The notes beneath the pieces are model-generated. The model was not told where the DNA came from and did no database searches. It worked only from the letters and a program-made list of their open reading frames with translations. A stretch of DNA of 5,212 nt from Nitrospirae bacterium RIFCSPLOW2_12_42_9 (GTDB taxonomy: Bacteria; Nitrospirota; 9FT-COMBO-42-15; HDB-SIOI813). The number at the start of each line of letters is the position of its first letter. Positions within the stretch are counted from its first letter, which is position 1. This document shows positions 1 through 5,172 of the stretch, one piece after another. Made by a program: the position numbers and the translations under genes. The DNA lies in contig MHER01000149.1 of assembly GCA_001805205.1 (NCBI GenBank), positions 1-5,212 on the forward strand. Reading direction: 5' to 3'.

Positions 1-132
1 CAGGAAGGACTGGGTACTGATATGGTATTTTTGTTCAAACTCCTTTATGGCCTTTTTATAAAAGGCTATGGCGTTTGAACATAAGGCGTATTCACGCTTT
101 AGAGAAGTCTTGACTTCATTAGTTAAATACAT
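1..132 (-). CDS. Small hypothetical protein, N-terminal part only (runs off left edge)
   Basis: Reading the minus strand from ATG at 132-130 gives 44 codons without a stop to the window edge, beginning MYLTNEVKTSLKREYALCSN and continuing with a Lys/Glu-rich stretch (FYKKAIKEFEQKYHIS, residues 24-39). An in-frame TAA lies two codons upstream, so this ATG is the earliest possible start and no GTG or TTG alternative follows closely. The visible part looks helical and charged, with no signal peptide or DNA-binding motif. The pattern of charged helix followed by 'F/Y-E-x-K-Y-x-(M/I)-S' resembles small antitoxin-like proteins encoded beside toxin genes, but this is a resemblance recalled from memory; the partner would lie outside the window. 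There is no Shine-Dalgarno sequence. A sigma-70-like promoter is placed so that transcription would start at or next to the A of the ATG. Confidence 0.6.
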   Translation of the reverse strand, partial: MYLTNEVKTSLKREYALCSNAIAFYKKAIKEFEQKYHISTQSFL

Positions 133-138
133 GATTTA

Positions 139-167
139 CTTATAGACCGGTAGAATATGTAAGTCAA
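139..167 (-). promoter_or_regulatory. Sigma-70-type promoter for the leftward partial gene
   Basis: On the minus strand a TTGACT -35 element (167-162) is followed by an exact 17-nt spacer and a TATAAG -10 element (144-139). A start seven bases after the -10 falls at about 132, which is the first base of the ATG, so the message would be leaderless. This fits the absence of any purine-rich ribosome binding site there. Confidence 0.6.
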
Positions 168-181
168 GGTGTTTATTCAAT

Positions 182-238
182 CCTTTTAGAAAGGCACCTC
201 CTCTATAATGGATATGATATTATACGAGGAGTAAAAGG
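182..238. repeat. Imperfect inverted repeat (hairpin) in the gap before the ACT gene
   Basis: The inner stem pairs CTCCTCTATAAT (198-209) with ATTATA-C-GAGGAG (219-231) around a 9-nt loop, with one bulged C. An outer stem pairs CCTTTTA (182-188) with TAAAAGG (232-238), separated from the inner stem by nine unpaired bases on the left side only. There is no T-run after it, so it is not a classical terminator. It lies between two divergently transcribed genes and could be a protein-binding site, an mRNA leader structure or a decayed mobile-element fragment. The sequence does not decide between these. Confidence 0.5.
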
Positions 239-265
239 TGTGAAAATGTCTATGAATACTGATGG

Positions 266-295
266 CTTCCATATTACCTATTCCTAATGTATAAT
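266..295 (+). promoter_or_regulatory. Candidate promoter of the ACT-ilvD unit (weak -35)
   Basis: A perfect TATAAT (290-295), directly preceded by TG, lies about 70 bases before the ACT start. The upstream region has only a poor -35 (CTTCCA at 266-271, 18-nt spacing). The -10 is convincing in form, but the region is A+T rich and such boxes arise by chance. It would give a leader of about 60 nt ending in the strong AGGAGG (350-355). Confidence 0.35.
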
Positions 296-363
296 GTATT
301 ATCATATTCGTTATTCTTGCTTTTAAATATTTACCTCAGTAATCAAAAAAGGAGGGATTAATT

Positions 364-762
364 ATGGCAAAGGCAAAGAAGATAAAACAGATCAGTTTCA
401 CATTGCCGAACAGGGTTGGTCTCCTTTCTGAGATCAGTTCAGCAATTACAAAGGCAAAGGTCAATATTAATGCTGTATGCGGTTATGAAATGGATAACAT
501 GGCATATTTTATGCTGGTAACTGAAAGTTATCCAAAGACAAAGAAGATTATCTCTTCAATGACATCTGAGTTTAAAGAGGAAGATGTTATTGCTGTTGAG
601 ATGCCCAACAAACCCGGGGCATTGGATGGTGTGACTAAAAGGATTGCTGATGCAGGAATAGATATACACTACATGTATGGGACCGCATTTGGGGGAAGGT
701 CATCTACATGCGTATTTAAGACCGCAGATGATATAAAGGCTATTAAGGTTATTAACAAATAA
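364..762 (+). CDS. Tandem ACT-domain protein upstream of ilvD
   Basis: This 132-residue protein consists of two ACT domains and little else. The first spans about residues 8-68 (ISFTLPNRVGLLSEISSAI, then NINAVCGYEM); the second spans about 76-131 (IAVEMPNKPGALDGVTKRIA, then GIDIHYMYG). Both keep the N-x-(V/P)-G-x-L turn that lies at the ligand site in ACT proteins. There is no catalytic domain, so it is probably a soluble amino-acid-sensing or regulatory protein, like stand-alone tandem-ACT proteins (COG4747 style). The start is set by AGGAGG at 350-355, eight bases before the ATG. It ends nine bases before ilvD and is surely co-transcribed with it, which suggests that the ligand is a branched-chain amino acid or a related metabolite. 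That ligand, and any partner enzyme, are inferences. It is not a recognisable acetolactate synthase small subunit, which has one ACT domain plus a distinct C-terminal domain. Confidence 0.88.
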   Translation: MAKAKKIKQISFTLPNRVGLLSEISSAITKAKVNINAVCGYEMDNMAYFMLVTESYPKTKKIISSMTSEFKEEDVIAVEMPNKPGALDGVTKRIADAGIDIHYMYGTAFGGRSSTCVFKTADDIKAIKVINK

Positions 763-771
763 GGAAATACT

Positions 772-2436
772 ATGCGAAGTGATACGATTAAAAAGGGTTT
801 TGAAAGGGCACCCCACAGGAGTCTTCTAAAGGCCTGCGGGCTTAAGGATGAGGATTTTGATAAGCCGTTTATTGGCGTGGTCAATTCATATATCGATATC
901 ATTCCCGGTCATGTCCACCTACAGGAGTTTGGGAGAATAATAAAGCAGGAGATAAGGAAGGCAGGAGGCGTGCCATTTGAGTTTAATACTATAGGTGTGG
1001 ATGACGGGATTGCAATGGGGCATAAAGGGATGCTCTATTCTTTGCCGAGCCGGGAACTAATAGCAGACTCTGTTGAGACTATGGCACAGGCCCATATGCT
1101 TGATGGGCTTGTGTGCATACCAAATTGTGACAAGATAGTACCGGGTATGATCATGGGGGCTATGCGGGTAAATATCCCGACTATCTTTGTAAGCGGAGGT
1201 CCCATGGCAGCAGGGAGGACCTCAAACGGCAGGGTAGTTGACCTGATTTCAGTCTTTGAAGGTGTGGGTGAATATCAGGCAGGTAAGATTTCAGAGGCAC
1301 AGCTAAAGGATATTGAGGATCATGGCTGCCCAACCTGCGGGTCCTGCTCAGGGCTTTTTACAGCTAATTCCATGAACTGTCTCATGGAGGCCCTCGGCAT
1401 TGCACTCCCTGGCAATGGGACTGCCCTTGCAATCTCTCATGAGAGGGAAGAACTCTTACTTTGTGCAGCAAGACAGATACTCGAACTGATCAGGGTTGAT
1501 TTGAAGCCCAGGGATATAGTAACTAGGGAGGCTATTGACAATGCCCTTGTCCTTGATATGGCAATGGGTGGTTCAACCAATACCGTGCTCCATACACTTG
1601 CCATTGCATATGAGGCAGGTGTTAGCTATGACCTTAAAAGGATAAATGAACTTTCAATGCGTGTGCCAAACATATGCAGGGTTAGTCCATCTTCCCAATG
1701 GCATATTGAAGATGTCCACAATGCAGGTGGTGTAAGCGCCATTTTAAAAGAATTAACCAGGATAGAAGGGGTAGTTAATCTGGAGCAGAAGAGTGTTTCC
1801 CTGAAGACGCTGGGCGAGAACATAAAAGATGCATCTATAAAGAATAAAGATGTAATAAGGCCCATTGATAACGCCTACAGCAAAGATGGCGGACTTGCAA
1901 TATTATTCGGGAATCTGGCTCCGGAAGGCTCTGTGATAAAGACTGCTGGTGTGGATCCTTCAATGCTGAGACATGAAGGCCCTGCAATAATATTTGAATC
2001 ACAGGAGGATGCATGTGAAGGTATCCTTGGCGGTAAGGTTAAACCAGGTCATGTGGTAGTTATCAGATATGAAGGCCCAAAGGGTGGACCCGGGATGCAG
2101 GAGATGCTGGCCCCTACGGCTAACATCATGGGGATGGGCCTCGGGGATAAAGTAGCGCTGATCACTGATGGCCGTTTCTCCGGAGGTACACGTGGTGCAT
2201 GTATCGGTCATGTATCACCTGAGGCTGCAGAAGGCGGCCCGATAGCCCTTATAAGAGATGGCGATATTATAAACATTGACCTTGTTGGGCGTACAATAAA
2301 TGTAAAATTAAGTCAGGAAGAACTAATTCAGAGACGAAATATGTGGAAACAGCCCGGGCCAAAGCTGGAGAAAGGTTGGCTTGGCAGGTATGCGAGGATG
2401 GTTACATCAGGCAGTAAAGGTGCTGTATTAATTTAA
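772..2436 (+). CDS. ilvD: Dihydroxy-acid dehydratase
   Basis: This 554-residue IlvD/Edd-family enzyme dehydrates 2,3-dihydroxy-isovalerate and 2,3-dihydroxy-3-methylvalerate to the 2-keto acids that give valine/leucine and isoleucine; it is cytoplasmic and Fe-S dependent. Visible hallmarks are the VDDGIAMGH metal-binding segment (76-84), NCDKIVPG (118-125, cluster Cys119 and metal-binding Lys121), CPTCGSCSG (186-194), [20 protein letters not shown] and ITDGRFSGG (464-472, with the catalytic Ser470). The length is normal and no key residue is missing. At position 46 it has Gly in IIPGHVHL, where [2Fe-2S] plant/Mycobacterium-type enzymes have a cluster Cys; E. coli IlvD also has PGHVHL. An oxygen-sensitive [4Fe-4S] enzyme is therefore likely. 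The ATG follows AAGGA (761-765), which overlaps the stop codon of the ACT gene. The AGGAGG of the next gene follows directly after the TAA. No other ilv gene is in the window. Confidence 0.97.
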   Translation: MRSDTIKKGFERAPHRSLLKACGLKDEDFDKPFIGVVNSYIDIIPGHVHLQEFGRIIKQEIRKAGGVPFEFNTIGVDDGIAMGHKGMLYSLPSRELIADSVETMAQAHMLDGLVCIPNCDKIVPGMIMGAMRVNIPTIFVSGGPMAAGRTSNGRVVDLISVFEGVGEYQAGKISEAQLKDIEDHGCPTCGSCSGLFTANSMNCLMEALGIALPGNGTALAISHEREELLLCAARQILELIRVDLKPRDIVTREAIDNALVLDMAMGGSTNTVLHTLAIAYEAGVSYDLKRINELSMRVPNICRVSPSSQWHIEDVHNAGGVSAILKELTRIEGVVNLEQKSVSLKTLGENIKDASIKNKDVIRPIDNAYSKDGGLAILFGNLAPEGSVIKTAGVDPSMLRHEGPAIIFESQEDACEGILGGKVKPGHVVVIRYEGPKGGPGMQEMLAPTANIMGMGLGDKVALITDGRFSGGTRGACIGHVSPEAAEGGPIALIRDGDIINIDLVGRTINVKLSQEELIQRRNMWKQPGPKLEKGWLGRYARMVTSGSKGAVLI

Positions 2437-2456
2437 CAGGAGGTTGACCGGCAAAA

Positions 2457-2651
2457 GTGGCTGACCAAATTAAAAAAAAAGGTGACAGTAATACTGGATC
2501 TAATGATCCTGCAATGAAACATCAAATTACCTGTAACAAATGCGGGATGGTGTATGAGATAAGATACATTTCCGAATCCTGCCGTATGAGAGAAGGTGAA
2601 GGATATCTATGCATGAATTGCAATACAGTATTAGACCTGGCCGAAGGGTAA
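2457..2651 (+). CDS. Small zinc-ribbon-like protein of unknown function
   Basis: This is a 64-residue protein with a polar, probably disordered N-terminus (about residues 1-20, rich in K, N, S and G) and a compact part with CNKC (26-29) and CMNC (52-55). The two CxxC knuckles are 22 residues apart and typical of a treble-clef or rubredoxin-like zinc ribbon; an additional Cys42 lies between them. No family is recognised. It starts 20 nt after ilvD and is probably the last gene of that unit. The start is uncertain: GTG at 2457 is the only upstream in-frame start after a TGA at 2445, but it lies 13 nt from AGGAGG (2438-2443), longer than usual. ATG at 2514 (Met20) would leave just the zinc-binding part but has a poor ribosome site. 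It could act as a metal-binding adaptor or a nucleic-acid-binding protein; nothing ties it to amino acid synthesis except position. Confidence 0.7.
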   Translation: MADQIKKKGDSNTGSNDPAMKHQITCNKCGMVYEIRYISESCRMREGEGYLCMNCNTVLDLAEG

Positions 2652-2656
2652 GACTA

Positions 2657-2781
2657 AGTTGACACTGAAAGATACCCGTCTACGGCGTCAGGACTTCGGA
2701 TTTGAGTCTCAACGTACAATGAGTACGCCTCGGCTCAAATCCTCGTCCTTCCTTGTAGCCGGGCATCTTTGAGTGTCAACT
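2657..2781. repeat. 125-bp imperfect inverted repeat (MITE/REP-like palindromic element)
   Basis: The ends are a perfect 10-bp inverted repeat, AGTTGACACT (2657-2666) and AGTGTCAACT (2772-2781). Pairing continues inward through AAAGAT, CCCG, CTAC, AGGAC, GGATTTGAG and finally CGTAC-AATGA-GTACG at the tip (2713-2727), about 43 Watson-Crick pairs in all, broken by small mismatches and bulges. It fills the whole gap between two convergent genes. The right end overlaps the stop codon of the HU gene (2780-2782). There is no T-run on either side, so a plain intrinsic terminator is unlikely, though the structure may still stop transcription from both directions. Size, perfect ends and the degenerate middle suggest a short non-autonomous element or a dispersed extragenic palindrome. 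Copy number in the genome cannot be seen here. Flanking ACT on both sides (2653-2655 and 2782-2784) might be a 3-bp target duplication, but that is weak. Confidence 0.75.
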
Positions 2782-3052
2782 ACTTTATGGAGTTTTTAAG
2801 TGCCTTCCCTGCTGTGAATTTTGGGATCCTGACGGATGGTATTTTGATTGATTCACCGGTTTTTGGATTCCGGCCTGTGCGTGCCTTCCTATCATGAACT
2901 GAAAAGGTTCCAAAGCCTATCAATGTAACCTTCTGTCCCCTTTTTAAGGACCTGGTAATATTATCGAGGGTTGCATTTAATGCATTATTTGCCGCAGTCC
3001 TGCTAATTCCTGCGGAATTAGCTATCTTATCTATTAGTTCTGATTTTGTCAT
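2780..3052 (-). CDS. HU-family histone-like DNA-binding protein
   Basis: From ATG at 3052 the protein has 90 residues, the standard HU length. It has the helical dimerisation region (1-44: MTKSELIDKIANSAGISRTA...), the GFGTF signature (46-50) and the DNA-binding arm RTGRNPKTGESIKIP (58-72), including the intercalating Pro63. It closes with FTAGKALKNSIK. It would act as a dimer that bends DNA non-specifically; the sequence reads as HU rather than IHF. The reading frame can be extended upstream to TTG at 3082, but ATG 3052 is chosen because AAGGGG (3065-3060) lies seven bases before it and the length then matches the family. It lies downstream of the Fis-like gene on the same strand and also has its own promoter inside the end of that gene. 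Its TAG stop overlaps the right end of the 125-bp inverted repeat. Confidence 0.93.
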   Translation of the reverse strand: MTKSELIDKIANSAGISRTAANNALNATLDNITRSLKRGQKVTLIGFGTFSVHDRKARTGRNPKTGESIKIPSVRIPKFTAGKALKNSIK

Positions 3053-3088
3053 AGAAAGGCCCCTTTTAATTAAGGTCAACAATGGAGG

Positions 3089-3117
3089 AAATTACCAGCT
3101 TCAAGTGAGGTTGTCAA
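3089..3117 (-). promoter_or_regulatory. Sigma-70-type promoter for the HU gene, inside the Fis-like gene's 3' end
   Basis: A perfect TTGACA (3117-3112) is followed by a 17-nt spacer and TAATTT (3094-3089), matching the most important -10 positions (T1, A2, T6). The -35 lies in the last codons of the Fis-like gene and the stop codon falls in the spacer. The predicted start near 3082 gives a leader of about 30 nt containing the AAGGGG ribosome site. Confidence 0.55.
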
Positions 3118-3544
3118 GAGGAATATTTAATTCTTTTATCTTTTTCCGGAGTGTATTCCTGTTCAACCCGAGTATATGAGAGGCTTGTATCTGATTGCCT
3201 CTTGTCTCTTTCAGCACCATTGTAATAAGAGGTTTTTCTATTTCACGGAGCAAAGTGTAGTAGAGATTGGATCCCTCAGAGGCCTTGAATCTCTTTATGA
3301 AATCATGTAACCTTGTCTCCATATACTCTTTAAGAGATATGGAAGAATGAGTATGTTGCGATATAAAAGAAACAAAGGACTCAGGCTCAAATCCGACTAA
3401 TTTGTAAGGGGTTTTACTTACCCTCTTTTTTGCCTCTAAGACATCTCTGATTACAGTGACTTCTATTCCTATGTTCTCGAGAGACTTTTTTATCTCTGCA
3501 GAACCATTACCCTTGCCTACGATAAGAACACCCTCTTTGTCCAT
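3101..3544 (-). CDS. Fis-like DNA-binding protein with degenerate receiver-like N-terminus
   Basis: The protein has 147 residues. About 71-142 align by eye with nearly all of enteric Fis: a dimerisation helix ([16 protein letters not shown]), then [25 protein letters not shown] (114-118) and the recognition helix region [17 protein letters not shown] (125-141). Residues 1-50 ([10 protein letters not shown]... then YKLVGF) resemble the first strands of a response-regulator receiver, but the acidic pair after the first strand is replaced by GKG and no phosphoacceptor Asp is found; the domain stops after about three strands. It is therefore probably a Fis-type DNA-binding or bending protein without phosphorylation control. 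A diverged relic of an NtrC-type regulator that lost its AAA+ domain is an alternative origin. The start is fixed by AGGAGG (3554-3549), four bases from the ATG. HU lies downstream and the sigma-54 activator is transcribed divergently. Confidence 0.85.
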   Translation of the reverse strand: MDKEGVLIVGKGNGSAEIKKSLENIGIEVTVIRDVLEAKKRVSKTPYKLVGFEPESFVSFISQHTHSSISLKEYMETRLHDFIKRFKASEGSNLYYTLLREIEKPLITMVLKETRGNQIQASHILGLNRNTLRKKIKELNIPLDNLT

Positions 3545-3587
3545 CTAACCTCCTGCAAACTTTTAGCATAGTACTACAAAATGGTCA

Positions 3588-3615
3588 ATAAGAAAAATGT
3601 TGACATGTGTGTCAA
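3588..3615 (-). promoter_or_regulatory. Candidate promoter for the Fis-like gene, overlapping the activator promoter
   Basis: The right half of the palindrome read on the minus strand gives a perfect TTGACA (3615-3610), followed after 16 nt by TCTTAT (3593-3588). Transcription would start near 3581, giving a leader of about 36 nt with the AGGAGG site. A competing -10 is TACTAT (3573-3568), with a poor -35. The assignment is moderate because one -10 is weak. Confidence 0.4.
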
Positions 3616-3628
3616 AATTTTGTATTTT
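3600..3628 (+). promoter_or_regulatory. Sigma-70-type promoter of the sigma-54 activator gene
   Basis: A perfect TTGACA (3600-3605), a 17-nt spacer and TATTTT (3623-3628), with TG just before the -10. The predicted start is at 3635-3636, on the ATG of the activator, so the message would be leaderless. This agrees with the lack of a ribosome site upstream of that ATG. Confidence 0.6.
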
Positions 3629-3630
3629 GA
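3600..3630. promoter_or_regulatory. Operator-like palindromes between the divergent regulators
   Basis: A perfect dyad TTGACATGTGTGTCAA (3600-3615) has 6-bp arms and a 4-bp centre. A second dyad, TCAAAAT-N5-ATTTTGA (3612-3630), overlaps it and covers the -10 of the rightward promoter; CAAAATTTTG (3613-3622) is a perfect palindrome within it. A dimeric regulator bound here would block one or both promoters. The first dyad shares the TTGAC/GTCAA half-sites found again at 5028-5054, which points to the activator encoded at 3636-5024 as a possible binder. Part of the first dyad is explained simply by two -35 boxes. Confidence 0.45.
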
Positions 3631-3635
3631 ATGTC

Positions 3636-5024
3636 ATGAAATCCTGCCAGATCCTCCTCATTGATGATGAAGATGATATCCGTGAGACCCTGACCACCCT
3701 CCTCAATATGAACGGGTATACTGTTACTGCCCTGCCAGATGGCCCTTCAGCCATAGAAGAGGTAAAAAAGGAAAAGTATCAGATGGTTATAACTGATCTC
3801 ATGCTTCCTGAGATGAACGGTATAGACATTATAAAAAATATTAAAGAGGTAGATCCGGACATACAGTGCATTGTTATAACAGGATATGCAACTGTCAGCA
3901 CAGCAGTAGAAGCGATGAAGGCCGGTGCATTTGATTATCTTATGAAGCCGTTCAACTCTTCTGAGATAATGATGCTTATAAAGCGTGCGCTCGAATTTCA
4001 AGAACTCCATGCAGAGAATCAGCAATTAAAAAAGAATCTTGAAAGTAAATACCGCTTTGAGAATCTAATAGGTAATAGTGAGGGTATAAAGAAGGTCTGT
4101 TCTCTTATCGAAAAAGTGGCAGAGACAGACAGTACAATATTAATCCTCGGTGAGAGTGGAACAGGTAAGGAATTAGTTGCAAGGACTATTCATTATAATA
4201 GTCATAGGAAAAACAGGCCGCTTATTCCAATAAATTGCGGGGCAATACCTGAAAGTCTGTTAGAGAGTGAACTGTTTGGACATGAAAAGGGTGCATTCAC
4301 AGGTGCAAGTTCCACACGGATAGGACGGTTTGAGCTTGCAGATAGCGGTTCAATCTTCCTTGATGAGATAGGAGAGATGAGTCCCGCACTACAGGTGAAA
4401 CTCCTCAGGATATTACAGCAGAGGGAGTTTGAGCGTGTAGGCGGCACTAAGACTATAAAGGTGGATGTCAGGATCATTGCTGCAACGAATATTGATCTTG
4501 AAAAGGCCGTTCAGATTGGGAAATTCCGTGAAGACCTTTATTACAGGATTAATGTAATACCAATAGTTATACCGCCATTAAGAGAACGTATTGAAGATAT
4601 ACTATTACTCGCAGAATATTTTCTGGAATATTTTAACAGGACAAAGAAGAAGTCCATAAAGGGATTTTCTCAGGAGGCCATGAATCTTTTAATAAACTAC
4701 AGATGGCCCGGGAATATCAGGGAACTGGAGAATCTTATTGAGAGGCTGGTTATCCTGAAAGGTGATGGTATTGTTTATCCGGAAGATCTACCTGATAAAG
4801 TTAGAATTATCCGGTTTGAAGAAGGCATAATCCCTTTAACTATCCCTGATGGTGGTATAAATCTAAAAGATGTGGTAGAGGAATTTGAAAATAATCTGAT
4901 TGTACAGGCCTTACAAAAGGCCCAGGGTGTAAAAAACAGGGCCGCGCAACTCCTTTCCCTGAATCGAACCACGCTTGTAGAAAAGCTGAAAAAGAAAAAG
5001 CTCGACTACCATATCAATGCCTGA
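3636..5024 (+). CDS. NtrC-type sigma-54-dependent response regulator (REC-AAA+-HTH)
   Basis: This 462-residue protein is a complete bacterial enhancer-binding protein. Receiver, about 5-119: acidic pair Asp10/Asp11, phosphoacceptor Asp54 in ITDLMLP, Thr82 and Lys104. AAA+ domain, about 141-375: Walker A GESGTGKE (172-179), the sigma-54-contacting GAFTGA loop (219-224), Walker B FLDEIGE (241-247, D243/E244), the arginine-finger region FREDLYYRINVIP (297-309) and sensor II WPGNIREL (357-364). C-terminal Fis-type HTH, about 410-456, with NRAAQLLSLNRTTLVEKLKK (434-453). All residues needed for phosphorylation, ATP hydrolysis and sigma-54 activation are present. ATG 3636 is chosen because the protein then begins directly at the receiver (MKSCQILLIDDED); an in-frame ATG at 3597 would add 13 residues that belong to no domain and lies upstream of the predicted transcription start. 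No ribosome site precedes either start. The cognate histidine kinase is not in the window. The target is probably the sigma-54 promoter at 5139. Confidence 0.95.
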   Translation: MKSCQILLIDDEDDIRETLTTLLNMNGYTVTALPDGPSAIEEVKKEKYQMVITDLMLPEMNGIDIIKNIKEVDPDIQCIVITGYATVSTAVEAMKAGAFDYLMKPFNSSEIMMLIKRALEFQELHAENQQLKKNLESKYRFENLIGNSEGIKKVCSLIEKVAETDSTILILGESGTGKELVARTIHYNSHRKNRPLIPINCGAIPESLLESELFGHEKGAFTGASSTRIGRFELADSGSIFLDEIGEMSPALQVKLLRILQQREFERVGGTKTIKVDVRIIAATNIDLEKAVQIGKFREDLYYRINVIPIVIPPLRERIEDILLLAEYFLEYFNRTKKKSIKGFSQEAMNLLINYRWPGNIRELENLIERLVILKGDGIVYPEDLPDKVRIIRFEEGIIPLTIPDGGINLKDVVEEFENNLIVQALQKAQGVKNRAAQLLSLNRTTLVEKLKKKKLDYHINA

Positions 5025-5027
5025 CAT

Positions 5028-5054
5028 TTGACCCCCCTCGTCAATCAATTGACG
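5028..5054. promoter_or_regulatory. Putative upstream activating sequence (TTGAC/GTCAA half-site cluster)
   Basis: Two overlapping dyads use the same half-site: TTGAC-N7-GTCAA (5028-5044) and CGTCAA-TCAA-TTGACG (5039-5054, perfect arms). TGACGTCA (5050-5057) is another palindrome on the edge. They lie about 110-137 bases upstream of the start predicted for the -24/-12 promoter, the usual enhancer distance for NtrC-family proteins. The same half-sites occur in the activator's own promoter (3600-3615), with a spacer one base shorter. The perfect stem could instead form an RNA hairpin after the activator gene, but no T-run follows. Confidence 0.5.
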
Positions 5055-5069
5055 TCACTCGAATAGTGA
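5055..5069. repeat. Short hairpin TCACT-N5-AGTGA
   Basis: A perfect 5-bp inverted repeat with a 5-nt loop directly follows the CGTCAA...TTGACG stem, so the two form a tandem hairpin pair 15 to 45 bases after the activator's stop codon. The next bases are TGGTTATCC, not a T-run, so an intrinsic terminator is not well supported. It may protect the 3' end of the message or be part of the enhancer. Confidence 0.35.
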
Positions 5070-5100
5070 TGGTTATCCTCCAAATTATCTTTTCTCAAGA

Positions 5101-5113
5101 AATCAAGTAGTTA
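5101..5113 (+). promoter_or_regulatory. Consensus IHF-type binding site between enhancer and promoter
   Basis: AATCAAGTAGTTA matches the IHF consensus WATCAA-N4-TTR at every defined position and has A+T-rich flanks. It is centred near -58 of the predicted sigma-54 start, between the half-site cluster and the promoter, where IHF typically bends DNA to bring the activator to the polymerase. No IHF gene is in the window; the HU encoded nearby could contribute. Confidence 0.5.
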
Positions 5114-5138
5114 GAATCTTTTCAAAAAATAATTTTCA

Positions 5139-5154
5139 TGGCATGTGAATTGCT
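5139..5154 (+). promoter_or_regulatory. Sigma-54 (-24/-12) promoter
   Basis: TGGCATG-N4-TTGCT differs from the consensus TGGCACG-N4-TTGCW at only one base. The invariant GG (5140-5141) and GC (5152-5153) are exactly 12 bases apart. Transcription would begin near 5165, just before the ATG at 5173. It lies directly downstream of a sigma-54 activator gene, with an IHF-type site and candidate enhancer upstream. Confidence 0.75.
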
Positions 5155-5172
5155 ATTCTATAAGGGATTGTT

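Noticed and set aside
204..209. TATAAT inside the 182-238 hairpin as a promoter
   Set aside because: No -35-like hexamer exists at 16-18 nt upstream; the box is explained by the stem sequence.
246..287. Short frame MSMNTDGFHITYS before the ACT gene as an amino-acid leader peptide
   Set aside because: It has no run of Val, Leu or Ile codons, no well-spaced ribosome site and no terminator/antiterminator pair after it.
669..902. Minus-strand open frame across the ACT/ilvD junction
   Set aside because: It overlaps two well-supported genes and has no ribosome site or recognisable domain. The same holds for antisense frames at 1626-1865, 1999-2211, 3747-4025, 4202-4477 and 4775-4972.
2657..2781. 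TTGACA/TGTCAA at the two ends of the long repeat as a regulator site like 3600-3615
   Set aside because: The halves are over 100 bases apart and belong to the element's terminal repeat, so a shared dimeric site is not credible.
3053..3082. TTG at 3082 as the HU start
   Set aside because: It adds ten non-family residues; ATG 3052 has AAGGGG at seven bases and gives the standard 90 residues.
3597..3635. ATG 3597 as the start of the sigma-54 activator
   Set aside because: It lies inside the promoter, has no ribosome site and adds 13 residues before the receiver. ATG 3636 starts the domain directly.
3563..3754. Minus-strand open frame over the divergent control region
   Set aside because: It would cover the start of the receiver domain and its promoter, and its translation has no domain features.
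5039..5069. Tandem hairpins as an intrinsic terminator of the activator gene
   Set aside because: Stems are only 6 and 5 bp, of mixed composition, and no T-run follows either. An enhancer role fits the position better.
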